Part shown: piece by piece, positions 56,875 through 64,000 of the stretch
Layout: each line of letters opens with the position of its first letter
Numbering within the stretch: the first letter of the stretch is position 1
Source of the DNA: Methylobacterium haplocladii
Lineage (GTDB): Bacteria > Pseudomonadota > Alphaproteobacteria > Rhizobiales > Beijerinckiaceae
DNA: 64,000 bases
Assembly: GCF_007992175.1 (NCBI RefSeq)
Contig: NZ_BJZT01000032.1
Span: 41,248 to 105,247, forward strand
Direction: 5' to 3'
Notes under the pieces: model-generated
Database searches by the model: none
What the model saw: only the letters and a program-made list of their open reading frames with translations
What the model was told of the DNA's origin: nothing
Position numbers and translations under genes: made by a program

Positions 56875-57076
56875 AGGAGGCCTTCGCCGCCTTGTCGGTC
56901 TTTGTGTCGGGCGCCGGCTCGACGGAGGCGTCGGCGGCCTTCGCGGGCGCGACCTTCACGACGTGCGCAGCCTGCTCGCGGTCGGCCATGATCGCCGCGA
57001 CCTTGTTGGGATCCGAAATCCGCTGACCGGCCTCGTAGCCGGCGACCGGCGAGATGACGACGAGATCGAAGTCCAT
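56873..57076 (-). CDS. Small late protein (67 aa)
   Basis: ATG 57076 (MDFDLVVISPVAGYEAGQRI). The opening resembles the first strand of short proteins preceding sheath genes; then a Lys/Ala-rich C-terminus (KTDKAAKAS). Function unknown; conserved position between connector and sheath genes. Confidence 0.6.
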   Translation of the reverse strand: MDFDLVVISPVAGYEAGQRISDPNKVAAIMADREQAAHVVKVAPAKAADASVEPAPDTKTDKAAKAS

Positions 57077-57087
57077 GAAGGTATCCT

Positions 57088-57978
57088 CTACCCGAGCACG
57101 AAGGTGGTCGGGTCGGTGGGCAGGGCAGGGGGGATGATGGCCGGTCGCCCGGCCGAGGCGATCAGGACCTCCGTCGCATCGACGGTCAGGTACTCGCCGA
57201 ACTCGAACCAATGGCTGATGTCGCGCCGGTAGATCCCGGCCTTCTGCTCGTTGTCGACGTCGGTAGTGTGGTCGTAACTGATCCAGGCCGCCGAGCCGTC
57301 GCAGAGCGGCAGGAAGCGATTATGACAGCCGGCAAGATCCGAGGTGTCGGCGAGCCGGGACCGCACGATGCGGCCGGCGGCCTTCCGAAGATCCGGGCTC
57401 GGCGCCCAGATCGTCGTCATGATCGCGCGCTGGGAGCGCTCGACCTCTTTCGCCAGCCGCTGGACCGAACCGACACGTGCCGTCAGCCGGTAGGCCGTGG
57501 GGATCGTAACCACCGCGCCAGCGGCCGTGGCCGGGATGTCGGCGGCTACGATGAACGCGGCGAGTGCCGTCGCAATGGTGGCCGGCGTGTCGGCCGCCTG
57601 GACCGCATAGGCGAATCCGCGATCCCGCACGGAGACCGATACGGTCTGCGGCACGGCAACGGTGCCGCCGATCGTCAGTGTGGTCTCGGTCGTCGCGACG
57701 CTCAGCGTCTGGGCCGGCGGCGAGACGCGCAGCCATTGCGGCAGCGCGCGGGTGGTGACCCGTTCGAGATTCGGCGGCGGAAACACCGAGACGTAGACGC
57801 CGCGCGCCTCGCCCGTCTTCACGCCGGCAACGACGCGGTCGAGATCGGCCGGCAGCGGCCAGCCCTTCACGATGTAGACGTCGGCATCGATGGCGGAGGC
57901 GCGGTCCGCGCCGTCCGGATAGAGCGCCGAACCGAGCAGCGCCGCGATGGCGTCGACGACGTCGGAGAGGTCCGCCAT
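57088..57978 (-). CDS. Putative tail connector/terminator-region protein (296 aa)
   Basis: ATG 57978 (MADLSDVVDAIAALLGSALY), with the previous gene's stop 2 bp away; a longer reading is not supported. N-terminal half resembles a tail-terminator-type fold (DVYIVKGWPLPADLDRVVAG, VYVSVFPPPNLERVTTRALP), and ERSQRAIMTTIWAPSPDLRK with CDGSAAWISYD follows. Position matches the gene for the tail-to-head joining protein in Mu-like clusters (gp37-like), but similarity is not certain. Confidence 0.6.
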   Translation of the reverse strand: MADLSDVVDAIAALLGSALYPDGADRASAIDADVYIVKGWPLPADLDRVVAGVKTGEARGVYVSVFPPPNLERVTTRALPQWLRVSPPAQTLSVATTETTLTIGGTVAVPQTVSVSVRDRGFAYAVQAADTPATIATALAAFIVAADIPATAAGAVVTIPTAYRLTARVGSVQRLAKEVERSQRAIMTTIWAPSPDLRKAAGRIVRSRLADTSDLAGCHNRFLPLCDGSAAWISYDHTTDVDNEQKAGIYRRDISHWFEFGEYLTVDATEVLIASAGRPAIIPPALPTDPTTFVLG

Positions 57979-57979
57979 G

Positions 57980-58435
57980 TCAGGATGCGTCCGGTGGCGG
58001 TGCAGCTTCGATGGCAGCGAGTGCGGTGCGGACCTCGACGGCTTCGTAGACCGTGATGGCACCGCCCTCGTGAAACCAGCGCCGCTCGGCCGAGCGCTGG
58101 ATCACGGAGTCGGCTGCGGGCCAAGCGGCGATGCTGTAGGCGTGCCCGCCGGTCTCGTGGACGACGGAGACGACCCAGCCGTTCGGCAGGACCCGGGCGC
58201 CGAGGGTGACGATGGCGACCTCGCCGCGCATCTCTTCGTGGACCAGTTCGCCGGCCTGGTGTCGCCAACCATCGTCGTCCTGGATCAGAACCCGGACGAG
58301 GCCTTCGTCTTCATCGGCCGTGACGACGGCGCCCAGTCTGACGCCGTCGAGGAACACGTCGTAGCGCTCGCGCGGCTGGCCAGAGAGAATCCCGGGGCGA
58401 AAGCCGGGGTCGCCGCGATTGATCGAGATCCGCAT
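57980..58435 (-). CDS. Hypothetical head-tail joining protein (151 aa)
   Basis: MRISINRGDPGFRPGILSGQ; beta-rich (VRVLIQDDDGWRHQAGELVH; VAIVTLGARVLPNGWVVSVV). In transcription order it comes after the connector genes and before the 296-aa protein, a place normally held by head-tail joining or tail completion proteins. Confidence 0.6.
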   Translation of the reverse strand: MRISINRGDPGFRPGILSGQPRERYDVFLDGVRLGAVVTADEDEGLVRVLIQDDDGWRHQAGELVHEEMRGEVAIVTLGARVLPNGWVVSVVHETGGHAYSIAAWPAADSVIQRSAERRWFHEGGAITVYEAVEVRTALAAIEAAPPPDAS

Positions 58436-58438
58436 CGC

Positions 58439-58801
58439 TCAGGCCTCAAGGCGTTCGGTGCGCAGCGTGAAGCCCATGGGATGGGGGTAGCTGGCGATGA
58501 CCTGGTACCGGTTGCCGAGATCGTCGATGACGACGTCGCGGTTGACGATCGCGCCCATCGGCGGGGCAGCACGGCGCGGTATGAAGATGTCCCACACGGT
58601 CGCGCTCTGGGCGTCGGCCGGGACGTTCGCCGCCGGGCGACCGGAGGAGGTGGCATGCTGGACCGAGGCCGGCAGGCCCTGGAAGACGGTGATTTCGCCG
58701 TCCCGATCGAGACCGCCGTAGCCAGATTGCAAACCCGGCGCAGCGACGGCGTCGCCCTCGGGGCGGGTGATGGTGATCTTGCGCGGGTAGCACCAGCTCA
58801 T
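58439..58801 (-). CDS. Head-tail joining (adaptor) protein, 120 aa
   Basis: ATG 58801 (MSWCYPRKITITRPEGDAVA) selected because it follows the connector stop by 7 bp; the longer open frame upstream is a shadow. Beta-barrel-like pattern with DIFIPRRAAPPMGAIVNRDV, VIDDLGNRYQVIASYPHPMG and FTLRTERLEA, typical of gpFII/head-closure proteins. Confidence 0.68.
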   Translation of the reverse strand: MSWCYPRKITITRPEGDAVAAPGLQSGYGGLDRDGEITVFQGLPASVQHATSSGRPAANVPADAQSATVWDIFIPRRAAPPMGAIVNRDVVIDDLGNRYQVIASYPHPMGFTLRTERLEA

Positions 58802-58808
58802 GATGCCC

Positions 58809-59432
58809 TCACGCCGGCAGGGTGTCTTGGTACTGGGAGAGCACCGCGTAGACGCTCGGCGGCATCGGGATCGACTTGCCGCCCATCCGCACGACGCCAC
58901 CGAGCGCGGCAAAGCGTTCTTCGTGGTCGCCCGCCTTCCGGGCCACGAGATCGGCCGGCCGGTCCTGCGCCAGATACCCGGTCTTCAGCCAGTCGAGGCA
59001 GGCCATGACGAGGTCGGCCGGGATCCGCGCATAGCCCGCCGTGTAGGTCACGCTGACGTTCTGGCGCCCGCGGGGGAAGGTGTAGCCGTAGACGTCGAGG
59101 GTGCGGCGGCCGTCATGAACGTAGCCGGGTCCATGCGGGTTGGAGCGTGCCGAGACCGGACGGCCCTCGATCTCGAGCGAGGCGATCGCCGTGATCGGGA
59201 AGTTTCGCATCAGCAGCCGCGGGTTGCCGGACCCGTCATACGTCTCGGTATGCTCGGTCAGGACGAAGGAGCGTGAGCACCATGTCGCGATGCGCTCCGA
59301 AACGGCCGAGATCGCAAGCTGCAGCCCGACATCGTCGGTGCCGGCTGGGATGCCGAGATAGCCGTAGGCCACCGCAAGCGTCGTGAGGTCGGCGGGACCG
59401 GGCTCGATGGCCGGGGGCGTGGGATCGGCCAT
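58809..59432 (-). CDS. Head-tail connector (gp6-like), 207 aa
   Basis: DVGLQLAISAVSERIATWCS (first helix of gp6-like connectors), YDGSGNPRLLMRNFPITAIA and VTYTAGYARIPADLVMACLD are hallmarks of the phage gp6-like head-tail connector family. Forms a ring under the portal. In place directly after capsid genes. Confidence 0.8.
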   Translation of the reverse strand: MADPTPPAIEPGPADLTTLAVAYGYLGIPAGTDDVGLQLAISAVSERIATWCSRSFVLTEHTETYDGSGNPRLLMRNFPITAIASLEIEGRPVSARSNPHGPGYVHDGRRTLDVYGYTFPRGRQNVSVTYTAGYARIPADLVMACLDWLKTGYLAQDRPADLVARKAGDHEERFAALGGVVRMGGKSIPMPPSVYAVLSQYQDTLPA

Positions 59433-59444
59433 CGCGGCGTCCGT

Positions 59445-59702
59445 TTAGGCGGCGGGCGGTTCGTCGGTGGGTGCGGTTTCGCCGAGATCGACCAACCGGA
59501 AGCCGTGCGGGGCGATGGCGACGAGCACGCCGATGGGCGCGAACGTCCAGCCCTCGTCGTTTGCGGCATAGGTCACGCCGTCGACGGTCACGGAGGCGTT
59601 TGGATCGTCGTGCTCGACCGCAGCGAAGCCTTCGGGAACGACGACGGGCTCGACGTCGGCCTGGGTGGCTGCGGCGGAGCGGTTTGGATTGCGGCGGGGC
59701 AT
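59445..59702 (-). CDS. Hypothetical late protein (85 aa)
   Basis: MPRRNPNRSAAATQADVEPV; acidic strand-rich core (ASVTVDGVTYAANDEGWTFA, LVAIAPHGFRLVDLGETAP). Similar small proteins (50-90 aa, with 'V.y....G.v.vp...' pattern) follow the capsid gene in many phages. Confidence 0.55.
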   Translation of the reverse strand: MPRRNPNRSAAATQADVEPVVVPEGFAAVEHDDPNASVTVDGVTYAANDEGWTFAPIGVLVAIAPHGFRLVDLGETAPTDEPPAA

Positions 59703-59784
59703 GCGATTCTCGCGTTGCGAGACCGGGCGGCGGATGCCGCCCGGCTCGTTGATGGAGACAGGTGATCGGGCGGCGAAGCCGCGA

Positions 59785-61314
59785 TCAGCCCTTTGCGATG
59801 TTCGTCACGATTCCCATGGCGAAGGGGGCGTACACGGCGAGGACTTCCTCGGCGTAGACACCGACCTGGCGCTGGCGGGTCGTGATCGGCCAATCGATCT
59901 CGTAGTAGTCCTGGCGGACCTTCACCTCGGCGACGTTGGGAACCTCGTTCGCCTGGTACTGGATCGGCAGGTTCTCGGCCCAGCCGATCATCGTGCCCGG
60001 GGGCAGAGCCGGGTGGATCTTCACCGGAATCTTGCTGCCGCCCTCGGTCGAGTACGGGTTGAAGTAGTACTCGATCGTGCCGCCGGCCGTGGCCTTCACA
60101 CCGCCGCTCTGCGGATCCTGCATGTAGTGCAGGAGCGGAGCGGAGCTGCCGGTCAGGACGGCGTTGGTGAGGCCGGTCGTCTCCTGGCTGTTCACGTACA
60201 GAACCGACGGGGAGACCTGGTAGGCATCCCACATGCCCTGGAGCATGGCGTCGACCTCGTTGCACGAGCCGCGGCCCGAAGAGGTCAGTTTGGTGCCGAT
60301 GCCGGCGGTGCCGGTGGCGAGCTGGTTCACATAGGCGGCACCGTTCGCACCGGCCTTGAAGGCGGTGGTCAGGAGGCCGTCGAAGGCGAGGTTCGGGTTC
60401 GCCGAGTTGTCGGCCGTGATGGCGGTCGCCGGCTGGGTGCCGGTGCGCAGCGTCGAGAGCGAGACCGAGTTGATGTAGGTGATCGCCTGCAGCACCTCGG
60501 AGCCGGACGGACCGACGAACCAAGCGTAGCCCATGGCACCCATGATCGGCGCGACGGACGCCAGGATGCTCTGGCCCGACGTCACCGCGACGCTGCCGGC
60601 GGCCGACTTGTTCGAGGAGCCGCCGTAGAGCGTGAAGGTCTTGCCGTCAGCGCCGTTGATCACCTTGGTGGTCGGAATGCCGTTGGCGATCGACGCGCCA
60701 CGGCAACCCTCGAACGAGAGGGCGACGACGATGACCGAGTAGGTCGCGGCGGCGATCGCACCGGTGCTGCCGGAGGCCGAGGCGACCGGAGCAGACGGCG
60801 TGCCGAGCTGCAGAGTCGCGTTGCCGCCGAGGAGCGCGTTCTCCTCCTTCAGCATCATCTTCTGTAGCATGCGCATGGTCATGCGCGCCTTGACGTCCTC
60901 GAAGCCGCGACCGGCGTTGATCGCCTCGAAGCTGGCGCCGTCTTCCTCGCCGATCGTTACGTAGGAGGCGGCCTTGTTCGACGTGGCGTAGCTCATCTGA
61001 CCGGAGCGCTGGCCTTCCGGCACCCAGCCCTGGGCGTCGTAGCCGGAGCCGATGATGCGATCGATCGCCTTCCAGTTGGTGGCGACGCCGATGCCGCCGC
61101 CGACGCGGGGCAGGCGGTTCCGGATCGGCGTGTTGACCGGGTAGAGGTTCTTCGCCGGGGCCTGGAGGTCGTAGGCGACGAGGCCGGTCTGCGTGGTGAT
61201 GCTCTTGGCGAGCTCGTCGTTCGACATGCCGGCGGCGGACAGGATGGAGCGGGCGATGTCCTCGCTCGGGGCCTGCAGGGCGGCCTTGATGAGATCGTCG
61301 GTGTTGGCGGTCAT
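59785..61314 (-). CDS. Major capsid protein, HK97 fold
   Basis: 509 aa from ATG 61314; GTG 61338 lies inside the terminator U-tract and is unlikely. N-terminal helix and N-arm (AKNLYPVNTPIRNRLPRVGG), E-loop region (YDAQGWVPEGQRSGQMSYAT, ASYVTIGEEDGASFEAINAG), spine helix (VKARMTMRMLQKMMLKEENA) and P-domain C-terminus (LPIQYQANEVPNVAEVKVRQ, YYEIDWPITTRQRQVGVYAE). Between ~165 and 300 is an inserted Ig-like segment (AATYSVIVVALSFEGCRGAS, KTFTLYGGSSNKSAAGSVAV), unusual for a small HK97-type capsid. Confidence 0.88.
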   Translation of the reverse strand: MTANTDDLIKAALQAPSEDIARSILSAAGMSNDELAKSITTQTGLVAYDLQAPAKNLYPVNTPIRNRLPRVGGGIGVATNWKAIDRIIGSGYDAQGWVPEGQRSGQMSYATSNKAASYVTIGEEDGASFEAINAGRGFEDVKARMTMRMLQKMMLKEENALLGGNATLQLGTPSAPVASASGSTGAIAAATYSVIVVALSFEGCRGASIANGIPTTKVINGADGKTFTLYGGSSNKSAAGSVAVTSGQSILASVAPIMGAMGYAWFVGPSGSEVLQAITYINSVSLSTLRTGTQPATAITADNSANPNLAFDGLLTTAFKAGANGAAYVNQLATGTAGIGTKLTSSGRGSCNEVDAMLQGMWDAYQVSPSVLYVNSQETTGLTNAVLTGSSAPLLHYMQDPQSGGVKATAGGTIEYYFNPYSTEGGSKIPVKIHPALPPGTMIGWAENLPIQYQANEVPNVAEVKVRQDYYEIDWPITTRQRQVGVYAEEVLAVYAPFAMGIVTNIAKG

Positions 61315-61338
61315 GGGTCGTGCGATCCTTGTCGGCAC

Positions 61339-61363
61339 AAAAAAACCGCCCCGAAAGGCGGCT
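61339..61363 (-). terminator. Intrinsic terminator upstream of the capsid gene
   Basis: On the - strand, AGCCGCC-TTTCG-GGGCGGT forms a 7-bp stem (one G-U pair), immediately followed by seven Ts. It sits in the 99-bp gap between protease/scaffold stop and capsid start. Confidence 0.78.
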
Positions 61364-61413
61364 GCGCGGTCGGCCCCGGGTGACCGGGGAGGCGGGTCAG
61401 GGTAGCGGGGCGA

Positions 61414-62871
61414 TCAGCGGCTGACGGAAATCGGCCGAGCGTGCGCTGCCTTCAGCAGGGCCAGGGTGCGGTCCTCCTCCGACATCTCGTCGAGGGCCTT
61501 CCTGACGTCTTCCGTGGACAGGCTGGGTGCCGCGGAAGCGGCAGGGCTGCCGATCACGTCCTGCTCCTTCGAGACGGGCGTGATGTCGGCCTTGGCGAAC
61601 GTCCCGGCGGTCTTCGCCGGGGCGGGCTCGGCCTCGACCTTGGCGAGGCGGGCGGTCAGACCCTCCACGGCCTTGGCGAGCGGTTCGACGCGGTCGGCGA
61701 GCTTGACGAGGGCTTCGTCGCGCTCGGCGACCTTGGCGAGCAGGGAATCGTGTTCGGCCTTGGTCAGGGCCTCGGCGTCGGCGGCCTTCGACAGCGCCTC
61801 GCTGGCCGCGGCCTTCTTGGCGGTGACCTCGGCGACGAGCTCGTCGATCTCCTCGATCGCCATCTCCTTGAAGAGGGCGGCGCCGGCGACGAGCCAGGAG
61901 CGCATCTTGGCGGGAACGGGGCTATTGTCGCCCTCGTAATCGGCCTCGCAGGCACAGGACGACACGATGGACGCGATGGACGAGATTACGTCCGAGAAGC
62001 GCTGGACCGTGTACATGCCCTTCGCCAGATCGTCGGCACCGGCGGCCTTGCTAACGCTGGCTTCGAGGGCGTCGACGGCAGCGGCGGCACGCGCGAGCGC
62101 GTCGACGGGACTGGTGGCATCCGCCTTCTCGACAACCGCGACGGTCTCGGGCCCCGTCTTGGCGACCTCGCCATCGACGGGCTTGTCCGGGGACGGAGCG
62201 TCCACCGCGCCGTCGACGGTTGGCTTGGCCACTTCGGTGACGGCGGCCACATCGGCCTTCGGCGCTTCGACCGTGGCGGTCGCGGTCTGAGCGGCCGCGG
62301 CTGCCTCGAGGGCCTTGGCGACGGCCTCGCCCGGGGATGCCGCAGGCGCGACACCGGTCTCCTTCACCGCCGCGGCGGCGTCGGGCGCAGTGTCTGCGCC
62401 AGCGGAATCCTTCATGGAATCGTCCTCTTCGTGATCGGCCTTCCAGACGTCGAAGACCGCTTCCGGATTGCACGGGCGGTCGACGAGGCTGATCTCGTTC
62501 AGGCGGATCTTGGTGATGGTTTTGCGCTTGGCGGGATCCCGGGCGAGGACCTTCCCGCCGATGGAGAAGCCCTTGTAGGTCCCGCTCTTGATCTTCAGGA
62601 TCGCGACGGGATCGACGACGGTGGCCGTGATCACGGTCCGGTCGTCGTCACCGACCTCGGCGACGTCGACGGTGCCGGCGGCCGAAAGCTGGTGCATCTC
62701 GCGCAGCGGCCCGGAGCCGTGTGCGAAGAAGTCGGGGAGGGCGTCCCGGATCGCGTCGGCGGTGATGGTTTCGCCGGCCGCGTCCGTGGCTTCGCTGGAG
62801 GCGATCCCGGTCACCGTCAGGGTGCCGTTGTCGTTCTCGTCGGCCTTCTGCAAGGACAGGAAGAAGCGCAT
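61414..62871 (-). CDS. Capsid maturation protease fused to scaffold
   Basis: 485 aa. N-terminal ~150 residues are an XkdF/HK97-type prohead protease: VTGIASSEATDAAGETITAD, PLREMHQLSAAGTVDVAEVG (His-containing strand), GFSIGGKVLARDPAKRKTIT (Ser in FSIGG) and ISLVDRPCNPEAVFD. Residues ~150-485 are Ala/Glu/Lys-rich coiled coils (VDALEASVSKAAGADDLAKG, LLAKVAERDEALVKLADRVE) acting as internal scaffold. Start overlaps the portal stop (ATGA). Confidence 0.85.
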   Translation of the reverse strand: MRFFLSLQKADENDNGTLTVTGIASSEATDAAGETITADAIRDALPDFFAHGSGPLREMHQLSAAGTVDVAEVGDDDRTVITATVVDPVAILKIKSGTYKGFSIGGKVLARDPAKRKTITKIRLNEISLVDRPCNPEAVFDVWKADHEEDDSMKDSAGADTAPDAAAAVKETGVAPAASPGEAVAKALEAAAAAQTATATVEAPKADVAAVTEVAKPTVDGAVDAPSPDKPVDGEVAKTGPETVAVVEKADATSPVDALARAAAAVDALEASVSKAAGADDLAKGMYTVQRFSDVISSIASIVSSCACEADYEGDNSPVPAKMRSWLVAGAALFKEMAIEEIDELVAEVTAKKAAASEALSKAADAEALTKAEHDSLLAKVAERDEALVKLADRVEPLAKAVEGLTARLAKVEAEPAPAKTAGTFAKADITPVSKEQDVIGSPAASAAPSLSTEDVRKALDEMSEEDRTLALLKAAHARPISVSR

Positions 62872-64000
62872 CAGGCGTCCTCGTCACCCTCAGGGGGATC
62901 GATGTCCGGGTCTTCGTCGTCGCCATTCCCAGAATCGACTTCGGGGGGCTGGGCGGCGCGCGCTGCGGCCTCGGCGCTCGCGATGACCGCGGCGTCGTTG
63001 GCTTCGATCTCGATCGCACCCTGCGCGATGTAGATCCGAGCCTTGTTGCCGCCCGGCACGGGACCTTGGCCGCGGCGCTCACGCACCTCGTCGATGGTCT
63101 CGGAGCCGTTGCGGAGGTTCTTATCGTCGATCTCGGCCTGAACCTTCGGATCGATCTCGCGAGCCGGGTTCCACTCGAATTCGAGATCGGGGTGGCCGAG
63201 GTCGTCCTGGACGACACTGTCGAGCATGCGCTTGGCCCAGAGCAGCAACGGGGCGAGCCCCTGTTCCTCGCTCTGCTCGGCGTCGTTGTCCGAGGTGGCC
63301 CGGTTGACCTGCTTCACGAACGGGGTCGGCGGCAGGCTGAAGGCGAAGCAGACGATGCGGGCGAGCCACTCGTCGAATTCGTCCTTGATCGGGGCGTCCT
63401 TGAAGGCCTGGTACTTGGTATCCTTCGGAACCCAGAGTTGCTTGGACCGCTCGCCGGTCTGTCCGCTGAGCTTGGCGTCCATCCAGGACTGCCAGTCCTT
63501 GATCTGCTCGGGCGTCCAGCCCTCGGGCGCACTCAGCAAGCCAGCCGGCGTGTTGCCCTCGGTGAAGTAGGCGAGCTGCGTGGCCTGCCGGCGCATGGCC
63601 GTCGTCAGTGTGACGACGATCTGCTCGACGGGGCTGTAGCCGTAGAGGTGGTTGGACCGCGGATTGCGCGGGGCATAGATCAGGTCGTCGCTCGTGAGGT
63701 CGGCCCACGGGACACCCTTGATGACCTGCTGGTAAGCCGGGAGCGGCATCATGGGCCGGCGGCCGCGCTCGTCGACCAGAACCTTGATCGTGCCGCCGTC
63801 GACCACGTCGAGGCCGATCAGCTCACCGCCGCGATTCCGGCGCCGCTCGATCGCTGGCGCATCAAGCACCAGCAGGTCCTCGACGAGCATGCGCATCCAG
63901 GTCGCGAACGGTGTGACACCGTCCGGCTTGCGCAACATCTTCTCGACGGCGTCGATGCGGGTGTCGCGATCATGCTGTCGGGCCCGCCCGAGCATCTTGC
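62871..64000 (-). CDS. Portal protein, partial at right edge
   Basis: The frame remains open to the right end (376 complete codons visible); the N-terminal part lies outside. HK97/lambda-type portal segments: DLIYAPRNPRSNHLYGYSPV, RRQATQLAYFTEGNTPAGLL, LWVPKDTKYQAFKDAPIKDE, IVCFAFSLPPTPFVKQVNRA. Acidic C-terminus (GNGDDEDPDIDPPEGDEDA). It forms the DNA gate; large terminase is expected just upstream, beyond 64000. Confidence 0.92.
   Translation of the reverse strand, partial: KMLGRARQHDRDTRIDAVEKMLRKPDGVTPFATWMRMLVEDLLVLDAPAIERRRNRGGELIGLDVVDGGTIKVLVDERGRRPMMPLPAYQQVIKGVPWADLTSDDLIYAPRNPRSNHLYGYSPVEQIVVTLTTAMRRQATQLAYFTEGNTPAGLLSAPEGWTPEQIKDWQSWMDAKLSGQTGERSKQLWVPKDTKYQAFKDAPIKDEFDEWLARIVCFAFSLPPTPFVKQVNRATSDNDAEQSEEQGLAPLLLWAKRMLDSVVQDDLGHPDLEFEWNPAREIDPKVQAEIDDKNLRNGSETIDEVRERRGQGPVPGGNKARIYIAQGAIEIEANDAAVIASAEAAARAAQPPEVDSGNGDDEDPDIDPPEGDEDA

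Noticed and set aside
61441..63033. 530-codon + strand open frame opposite the protease/scaffold gene
   Set aside because: Gly/Arg-rich shadow of an Ala/Glu-rich coiled coil on the other strand; no domain and no start signal.
1..64000. Integrase, transposase, attachment sites
   Set aside because: None could be recognised on either strand; absence is consistent with plasmid maintenance but genes could lie outside the window.
1..64000. CRISPR array or diversity-generating retroelement
   Set aside because: No spaced direct repeats of CRISPR type; the pentamer arrays have no spacers. No reverse transcriptase motif seen near the fibres.

Overview
The window looks like most of a circular temperate phage that lives as a plasmid (a phage-plasmid) in a GC-rich alphaproteobacterium, most likely Methylobacterium or a close relative. 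The reasons are the very high GC, a complete repABC replicon (a family confined to Alphaproteobacteria), an alphaproteobacterial-type SOS box (GAAC-N7-GAAC), and a full contractile-tail (Mu/P2-like myovirus) morphogenesis cluster. No integrase, transposase or attachment site is visible, which fits maintenance by repABC rather than integration. The large terminase is not in the window; it probably lies just beyond the right edge, upstream of the portal gene that runs off at 64000.

Layout. 1-15.2 kb (+): early genes, tightly overlapped (many ATGA/GTGA junctions): small regulators, an SbcC-like ATPase with a YqaJ exonuclease and a RecT annealing protein, a DnaA domain IV protein, a large C5 cytosine methyltransferase with about ten internal repeats, a radical SAM protein, an ASCH-like protein, DUF1643, a Gp37/Gp68-family protein and zinc-binding small proteins. 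15.3-19.1 kb (+): repA-repB-repC, with two identical 16-bp parS-like palindromes inside repB, an antisense ctRNA-like element between repB and repC, and an AT-rich candidate oriV inside repC. 19.1-22.6 kb: hypothetical genes, a four-helix-type membrane protein, and a divergent umuD homologue with an SOS box (compare HumD of phage-plasmid P1).

22.7-26.2 kb (-): lysis region (3-TM holin-like protein, second membrane protein, GH19-type endolysin, RlpA-like protein) with a fatty-acid-hydroxylase-type gene inserted. 26.2-39.1 kb (-): a large fibre/spike locus, including a spike with an SGNH hydrolase domain and a collagen-like fibre. 39.1-44.1 kb (-): baseplate (gp48-like, J, W, V, hub, X and a hub-associated protein). 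46.2-48.7 kb (-): tape measure. 52.3-64 kb (-): tail completion, G/GT chaperone with a -1 frameshift, tube, sheath, connectors, capsid, protease/scaffold and portal.

Three islands of + strand or divergent cargo interrupt the late (-) operon: 44.2-46.0 kb (DUF4160/DUF2442 with a palindromic operator plus two AT-rich genes), 48.75-52.2 kb (HTH/104-aa/HEPN-like module, HNH protein and others) and 53.4-54.7 kb (small secreted protein, secreted nuclease, orphan HigA). Degenerate GGCNN pentanucleotide arrays, each running into a similar terminator hairpin, occur three times, two of them exactly at island borders. The combination (repABC replicon, Mu-like virion, SOS-controlled UmuD, cargo islands flanked by pentamer arrays) is the main discovery in this window.
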